Source of the DNA: Clostridia bacterium
GTDB lineage: Bacteria > Bacillota > Clostridia > TANB77 > CAG-508
Direction: 5' to 3'
Assembly (NCBI GenBank): GCA_900753245.1
Contig: CAADYJ010000024.1
Span: forward strand, 1-10,207
DNA length: 10,207 bases
Shown: piece by piece, positions 6,370 to 10,207 of the stretch
Numbering within the stretch: position 1 is the stretch's first letter
Layout: every line of letters starts with the position of its first letter
Translations under genes and position numbers: made by a program
The notes under the pieces: generated by a model
The model's database searches: none
Told to the model about the DNA's origin: nothing
Seen by the model: the letters and a program-made list of their open reading frames with translations, nothing else

Positions 6370-6927
6370 ATGTATTTAATAGTAGGACTTGGAAATCCTG
6401 AAGAAGATTATAGTAAAACAAGACACAATATGGGATTTAATACTATAAATAAAATAGCAAAGGAATATAATATTGAAGTTAATAAGAAAAAATTTGATGC
6501 ATTGTATGGTGAGGGTTTTATAGAAAATGAAAAAGTTATTTTACTAAAACCTCAAACTTATATGAATTTAAGTGGAAAATCAATTATTCAAGTAGTTAAT
6601 TTTTATAAAATACCAGTAGAAAACATATTTGTCATATATGATGATATTGATGTTGAACCAGGTAAAATTAAAATCAGGAAAAAAGGAAGTAGTGGCTCGC
6701 ACAATGGGATGAAATCTGTAATTGCAGAGCTTCAAACTGAAGATTTTGCACGAATTAGAGTAGGTATAGGACAACCTAAATATAAAAATGATATGGTAAA
6801 TTATGTAATAGGTTCTATACCAGAAGAAGAAATAGAAAGTCTAGACAAAGGAACTACAAAAGCTGCAAAAGCTATGGTAGAAATATTAAAAAATGGAATA
6901 GATATAGCTATGAATAAATTTAATTAA
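6370..6927 (+). CDS. pth: Peptidyl-tRNA hydrolase
   Basis: Pth cleaves the ester bond of peptidyl-tRNA released from stalled ribosomes, recycling tRNA. The 185-residue product has the standard length. Conserved residues are visible: N9 in GLGNPE, catalytic H19 in TRHNMG, N66 in PQTYMNLSG, D92 in YDDIDV and N112 in SGSHNGMKS. Most relatives have G-G-H-N-G at the last motif, so S110 is a mild variation. The C-terminal lid region with VNYVIGSIP is present. The start lies 8 bases after the hslO stop, with AGGAGG overlapping that stop. In many Firmicutes pth lies elsewhere, beside spoVC/mfd; here it is linked to the stress chaperone hslO and to RNase G. Confidence 0.96.
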   Translation: MYLIVGLGNPEEDYSKTRHNMGFNTINKIAKEYNIEVNKKKFDALYGEGFIENEKVILLKPQTYMNLSGKSIIQVVNFYKIPVENIFVIYDDIDVEPGKIKIRKKGSSGSHNGMKSVIAELQTEDFARIRVGIGQPKYKNDMVNYVIGSIPEEEIESLDKGTTKAAKAMVEILKNGIDIAMNKFN

Positions 6928-6943
6928 GTAAAGGAAAGAAGAA

Positions 6944-8134
6944 ATGCTAGAATTATTAATAATAGAAAATCAAGATGAAAAAAATATAGCATATTTAGAA
7001 GATGGAGTTTTAAAGGAATATTATAAAGAAAATAAATCTAAAAAAAGATTAGAAGGAAATATATATGCAGGAAAAGTAAAAGATGTATTGCAAGGAATGC
7101 AAGCAGCTTTTATAGATATAGGAGAAGATAAAAATGCTTTTTTACATATAAAAGATGTACTACCCAAAAAGAGTAATGTAACAGGGAATAAAAAAGAAGA
7201 TATAGAAAAATATAAAATAAAAGATTATATAAAACCAAATCAATCTATTTTAGTTCAAGTAAAAAAAGATAGTAACAATATAAAAGGAGCAAGAGTGAGT
7301 ACAAATATTCAGGTACCAGGCAAATTTGTTATAATCCTTCCTGAAAATGACTTTATTACTGTTTCTCAAAAAATTGAGGATATCGAAGAAAGAAAAAGAC
7401 TAATAGATATAGTACAAAAGAAAAAAGAAAATATGAAAATGGGAATTATTATTAGAACAGCAGCAAACGGAAGAAATGAAGAAGAAATAAAAGAAGATAT
7501 AGAAAATACATTAAACGAATGGAAAAGCATTAAAGAGAATTTTGAAAAAACAGAGGGAAAAGTTCCTAGAATAATAAAAGAGAATGAAAGTATTTTAGAA
7601 AAAATAATATTAGATATTGCATATAATGGATTAGAAAAAATATATGTAAATACTAAAAATACAGAAGAACAAGTAGAAAATATATTAAAAAATATGAATA
7701 TAAAAACAATTAAAGTTAAATTAGAAGAAAAAGATTTAGAAAAAAAATATGATATATGTGAACAAATAGAAAAAATGAAAAATAGAAAAGTATGGTTAAA
7801 GTGTGGAGGCTTTATAACTATAGATAAAACCGAAGCATTAACTGCGATAGATGTAAACTCTGGTAAATTTACCGGAAAAGAAAATTTAGAAAAAACTGTA
7901 TTAAAAGTAAACAAAGAAGCGACTGTAGAAATAGCAAAGCAACTAAGACTTAGAGATATTGGTGGAATAATAATTATTGATTATATTGATATGGAAGAAG
8001 AAAAAAGTAGAGAAGAAATTAAAGAAATATTAAGACAAAATTTAAAATTAGATAGAGCAAAAACACAAATAATGGAATTTACAAAATTAAATTTATTAGA
8101 GTTAACAAGAAAGCATATGTTTAGTGAAGAATAA
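6944..8134 (+). CDS. rng: Ribonuclease E/G family protein, short form without the zinc-link
   Basis: RNase G-type enzymes cut single-stranded RNA at AU-rich sites in rRNA maturation and mRNA decay. The product has 396 residues. An S1 RNA-binding domain (about 36-120) contains GKVKDVLQGMQAAFIDIG; RNase H-like and 5'-sensor parts follow, with IIRTAANG. The DNase I-like catalytic region has TAIDVNSGKF with D303 and IIIIDYIDM with D346, both metal ligands. The family block IAKQLRLRDIGG is intact. The protein stops at LLELTRKHMFSEE, just where longer relatives continue with R-rich sequence and the CPxCxG zinc-link plus small C-terminal domain. Oligomerisation through zinc is therefore not expected. 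A strong terminator follows at once, so no continuation exists downstream. The start is 16 bases after pth, with AAAGGAAAG ahead of it. Confidence 0.92.
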   Translation: MLELLIIENQDEKNIAYLEDGVLKEYYKENKSKKRLEGNIYAGKVKDVLQGMQAAFIDIGEDKNAFLHIKDVLPKKSNVTGNKKEDIEKYKIKDYIKPNQSILVQVKKDSNNIKGARVSTNIQVPGKFVIILPENDFITVSQKIEDIEERKRLIDIVQKKKENMKMGIIIRTAANGRNEEEIKEDIENTLNEWKSIKENFEKTEGKVPRIIKENESILEKIILDIAYNGLEKIYVNTKNTEEQVENILKNMNIKTIKVKLEEKDLEKKYDICEQIEKMKNRKVWLKCGGFITIDKTEALTAIDVNSGKFTGKENLEKTVLKVNKEATVEIAKQLRLRDIGGIIIIDYIDMEEEKSREEIKEILRQNLKLDRAKTQIMEFTKLNLLELTRKHMFSEE

Positions 8135-8182
8135 AAAACTAGTTGAATTATAATTTGAAGATATAATTCAACTAGTTTTTTT
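8133..8182. terminator. Bidirectional intrinsic terminator between convergent genes
   Basis: CTAGTTGAATTATA (8139-8152) and TATAATTCAACTAG (8162-8175) are perfect 14-base arms around a 9-base loop, flanked by six A on the left and seven T on the right. The symmetrical A/T flanks allow it to end transcription of rng on the + strand and of the acyl-CoA synthetase gene on the - strand. It begins within the rng stop codon. Confidence 0.92.
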
Positions 8183-8185
8183 ATA

Positions 8186-9919
8186 TTAATCTAAAATTTT
8201 CTTAATTTCTTCATGTCTTTTAATTTTTTGAGTAGTAGTTTTTATTAAAGGTTCAGTAGTAATTTTTACATCTCTAATATTTTTATAAGTAGGAGTTTGT
8301 AAATTTACATTTTTAACCTCTTGTTTTAAAAGTTCATAAATTTCTTTTTTAGTTTTTCCTTTAAAAGCAGTGTTATCAGCTTTATAAACTAATTTAGTAC
8401 ATAATTTATCTACTTCTGTAGGAGAAGGATAAACAAAACTTTCCTCAATTAAAGAAGATTCATTTAGTAATAGTTCAAGTTCTTGAGGGAATATTTTTTT
8501 ACCATTTTTTAAAACAATCATATCTTTTTTTCTACCTGTAACAAATAGAAAACCTTGCTTATCTATATATCCTAAATCACCTGTATGGAAGTAACCATCA
8601 ACTAAAACTTCTTTAGTAGCATCGCTATTTTCGTAATAGCCAAGCATAACATTAGGACCTTTTACAATAATCTCTCCAATGCCATTTTCGTCTTTATCAA
8701 TTATTTGTACATCTTCGCAGAATAATGGTCTACCAGCACTTCCAACTTTTTGATATTTATCACTCTCGCAAGAAATAACAGGAGAAGTTTCAGTTAATCC
8801 ATAGCCTTGAATCATTCTTACACCAATGCTATTGAAAAATTTTATAACTTTAGGGTCAGCAGAAGCAGAACCATATATAATTGTACGAAGTCTACCACCT
8901 AGAGGTTCTAAAACAGATTTAAATAATTTCTTTCTTAAATCAATATGGAAAAATCTTAAAAAGTTAGAAAATGCAATTAACATTTTCATTGGAATTTCCA
9001 ACTTCTTTTGTCTTATAGTTTTCCATATTTGACGATACATTACATCTAAAACTGCAGGAACACATACCATACCAGAGATGTTGTATTCAACTAAATTCTT
9101 TTGAATGTGTTTTAAACCATCACAATAACAAATATTAAAACCAATAAAGAAACAGAACAAATAAGTTGCTGTACATTCAAAAGTATGATGTAAAGGTAAA
9201 AATGAAAGTACTTTATCATCTTTTTCATATTTTATTAAAGTTGTCATTGCAGAAACATTAGAGCATATATTTCTTTGAGAAAGCATAACAGCTTTAGAAA
9301 TTCCTGTAGTTCCTGAAGTAAATAATAAAATAGACATTTTATCACTATCAATTTTTATATTATCATATGTATTATCACCGTTTTTACGAAGCTCATATCC
9401 TTCTTTTAGTAACTTATGAAGAGATAAGAAATCTTCAGTATCATCTTCTAAATCCATACAAATATAATATTTTAAGTTTGTTTTATTTCTTTCTTTTATA
9501 TTTTTGAATATAGTTAAAAATTTATTATCAAAAATAATAGCTTCAGAATTACTCCTAATTAATAAATTTTCAATTTCATTTTCTGGTAAAAGATAATCTA
9601 AAGGAACAGTTACCATATCGCCAGTATTAATAGCCATATAACTTAAAGGCCATTCATATTTATTATGTCCAATTAAAGCAACTTTTTTCCCTTGAAGACC
9701 CATTTGCAAAAGTTTAGTTGAAAATGCCTTTACATCTTCATGATGTTTTTTAAAAGAAACATTTATATATTCTGGAACCTTAGCAGTAGAATCCTTTTTA
9801 TAAGAAAAGGCTATTCTATCATTATAATTAGTTGTTGTATAATCTAAAAATTCTCTAAAATTATCCACATGAACTTCAGGATAAATTTTATTTTTTTGAG
9901 GCTTAAAATTATTTTCCAA
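8186..9919 (-). CDS. AMP-forming long-chain acyl-CoA synthetase (FadD-like)
   Basis: Enzymes of the ANL superfamily activate carboxylates, here probably long-chain fatty acids, with ATP to acyl-AMP and then to acyl-CoA. The 577-residue product has the phosphate loop LFTSGTTGISK at 199-209, the A4-type block PLHHTFE at 242-248, GYGLTETSP at 372-380, YFHTGDLG at 443-450, the hinge region GRKKDMIV at 462-469 and catalytic lysine K565 in TTQKIKRHE. No signal or membrane helix is seen, though the 316-326 patch is hydrophobic. The start is TTG at 9919, chosen because AAGGAG lies 9 bases upstream; the nearby ATG on this strand leads straight to a stop. It is a single-gene unit, convergent with rng and divergent from the kinase gene. 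Chain length preference is not readable; aryl or medium-chain acids are alternatives. Confidence 0.92.
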   Translation of the reverse strand: MENNFKPQKNKIYPEVHVDNFREFLDYTTTNYNDRIAFSYKKDSTAKVPEYINVSFKKHHEDVKAFSTKLLQMGLQGKKVALIGHNKYEWPLSYMAINTGDMVTVPLDYLLPENEIENLLIRSNSEAIIFDNKFLTIFKNIKERNKTNLKYYICMDLEDDTEDFLSLHKLLKEGYELRKNGDNTYDNIKIDSDKMSILLFTSGTTGISKAVMLSQRNICSNVSAMTTLIKYEKDDKVLSFLPLHHTFECTATYLFCFFIGFNICYCDGLKHIQKNLVEYNISGMVCVPAVLDVMYRQIWKTIRQKKLEIPMKMLIAFSNFLRFFHIDLRKKLFKSVLEPLGGRLRTIIYGSASADPKVIKFFNSIGVRMIQGYGLTETSPVISCESDKYQKVGSAGRPLFCEDVQIIDKDENGIGEIIVKGPNVMLGYYENSDATKEVLVDGYFHTGDLGYIDKQGFLFVTGRKKDMIVLKNGKKIFPQELELLLNESSLIEESFVYPSPTEVDKLCTKLVYKADNTAFKGKTKKEIYELLKQEVKNVNLQTPTYKNIRDVKITTEPLIKTTTQKIKRHEEIKKILD

Positions 9920-9928
9920 TTATTTCAT

Positions 9929-9934
9929 CTCCTT
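9929..9934 (-). promoter_or_regulatory. Ribosome binding site of the acyl-CoA synthetase gene
   Basis: On the - strand this reads AAGGAG, 9 bases before TTG at 9919. It fixes the non-ATG start and directly abuts the first copy of the GAACATAAGGGA repeat. Confidence 0.65.
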
Positions 9935-9987
9935 GAACATAAGGGATGGTCCTTTTCGTTTCGAATTCGGAACATAAGGGACAATCC
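9935..9987. repeat. Two-copy direct repeat in the acyl-CoA synthetase leader
   Basis: GAACATAAGGGATGGTCC (9935-9952) and GAACATAAGGGACAATCC (9970-9987) match at 15 of 18 positions, including the first 12 bases, with a 35-base period. The spacer contains the palindrome CGAATTCG (9962-9969). The repeat is visibly more GC-rich than its surroundings. It lies between the - strand promoter and the ribosome binding site, so it is transcribed in the leader. It may be a member of a small interspersed repeat family or a pair of protein binding sites. Confidence 0.7.
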
Positions 9988-10003
9988 TAAAATTTATATA
10001 ACT

Positions 10004-10032
10004 ATTTTATACAAAAAACATAAATATTTCAA
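10004..10032 (-). promoter_or_regulatory. Promoter of the acyl-CoA synthetase gene
   Basis: On the - strand TTGAAA (10032-10027) and TAAAAT (10009-10004) are spaced by 17 bases, a near-consensus sigma-A promoter. Transcription would start near 9997, giving a leader of about 80 bases that includes both direct repeats. Confidence 0.65.
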
Positions 10033-10038
10033 GATAAA

Positions 10039-10068
10039 TTGACTTTTTATATAGAAAAAATATATAAT
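10039..10068 (+). promoter_or_regulatory. Promoter of the guanylate-kinase-like gene
   Basis: TTGACT (10039-10044, five of six consensus bases) and a perfect TATAAT (10063-10068) are separated by 18 bases. The -35 is 6 bases from the divergent -35 of the acyl-CoA synthetase promoter, so one bound regulator could affect both. Confidence 0.7.
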
Positions 10069-10097
10069 ATATAAAATAAATGATAGGAGATTAAAAA

Positions 10098-10207
10098 ATG
10101 CCTAATATTATATATATAATGGGAAAAAGTTCAGCAGGAAAAGACACTATATATCAAAAAGTAAAAGAAAGAATAGATATAAATTTATATATTCCTTATA
10201 CAACAAG
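10098..10207 (+). CDS. Guanylate-kinase-like nucleoside phosphate kinase, N-terminal part
   Basis: Only the first 36 residues are inside the window. They begin MPNIIYIMGKSSAGKDTI, a P-loop of the form G-K-S-S-x-G-K-D at 9-16, and end at YIPYTT, which resembles the start of the YTTR GMP-binding segment of guanylate kinases. The P-loop ending in GKD rather than GKS/GKT differs from classical Gmk and fits a side branch of the family. AGGAG lies 8 bases before the ATG. Whether it phosphorylates GMP cannot be judged from this fragment. Confidence 0.7.
   Translation, partial: MPNIIYIMGKSSAGKDTIYQKVKERIDINLYIPYTT

Noticed and set aside
7366..7914. 182-codon open frame on the - strand inside rng
   Set aside because: It is a low-complexity F/S/I-rich shadow of a lysine/glutamate-rich AT-rich gene, with no ribosome binding site or domain; the + strand frame has clear RNase G catalytic motifs.
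8826..9032. 68-codon + strand frame inside the acyl-CoA synthetase gene
   Set aside because: Antisense to a well-conserved enzyme region and without promoter or ribosome binding site.
9935..9987. CRISPR array or att site
   Set aside because: Only two imperfect 18-base copies with a short spacer, and no cas, integrase or phage genes nearby.

Overview
The window looks like chromosomal core DNA from a strongly AT-rich, Gram-positive anaerobe of the class Clostridia. This is inferred from very low GC, AGA/ATA/TTA-dominated codons, strong AGGAGG-type ribosome binding sites, the ybeY-dgkA-era-yqzL-recO gene order, and a rubredoxin domain typical of anaerobes. I cannot name the species. Almost every base is used: ten complete genes, one partial gene at the right edge and a possible partial gene at the left edge. 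No rRNA, tRNA, CRISPR array or insertion sequence was seen.

Left block (1-4078), all on the + strand: a possible C-terminal tail of an upstream gene; ybeY (rRNA maturation endonuclease); an undecaprenol/diacylglycerol kinase with a probable TTG start; and a membrane-anchored DUF3048 (YerB-like) protein. A composite hairpin ending in a T-rich tract follows. Then come era (ribosome-assembly GTPase), the small gene yqzL and recO (recombinational repair). This is the conserved Firmicutes ribosome-maturation/repair neighbourhood, but with a DUF3048 gene where cytidine deaminase (cdd) is often found.

Middle block (4093-8182): a gene with its own promoter encodes an 11-segment TagO/WecA-type polyprenyl-phosphate sugar-phosphate transferase that continues in frame into a complete C-terminal rubredoxin domain. 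This is the most unusual item in the window. A clean intrinsic terminator ends it. A second promoter then drives a tight hslO-pth-rng operon: redox-regulated chaperone Hsp33, peptidyl-tRNA hydrolase, and a short RNase G that stops before the usual zinc-link. A long, near-perfect bidirectional terminator closes it.

Right block (8186-10207): a convergent - strand AMP-forming acyl-CoA synthetase with a probable TTG start, and a divergent + strand guanylate-kinase-like gene cut off by the window end. The 178-base region between them holds two back-to-back promoters and two copies of a GAACATAAGGGA-type direct repeat in the leader of the synthetase gene.

Working together, most genes serve translation quality (YbeY, Era, Pth, RNase G, Hsp33) and envelope lipid-carrier chemistry (the kinase and the TagO-like transferase both act on C55 polyprenyl carriers). 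The rubredoxin fusion raises the possibility of an iron- or redox-linked input to envelope polymer synthesis; that is inference only.
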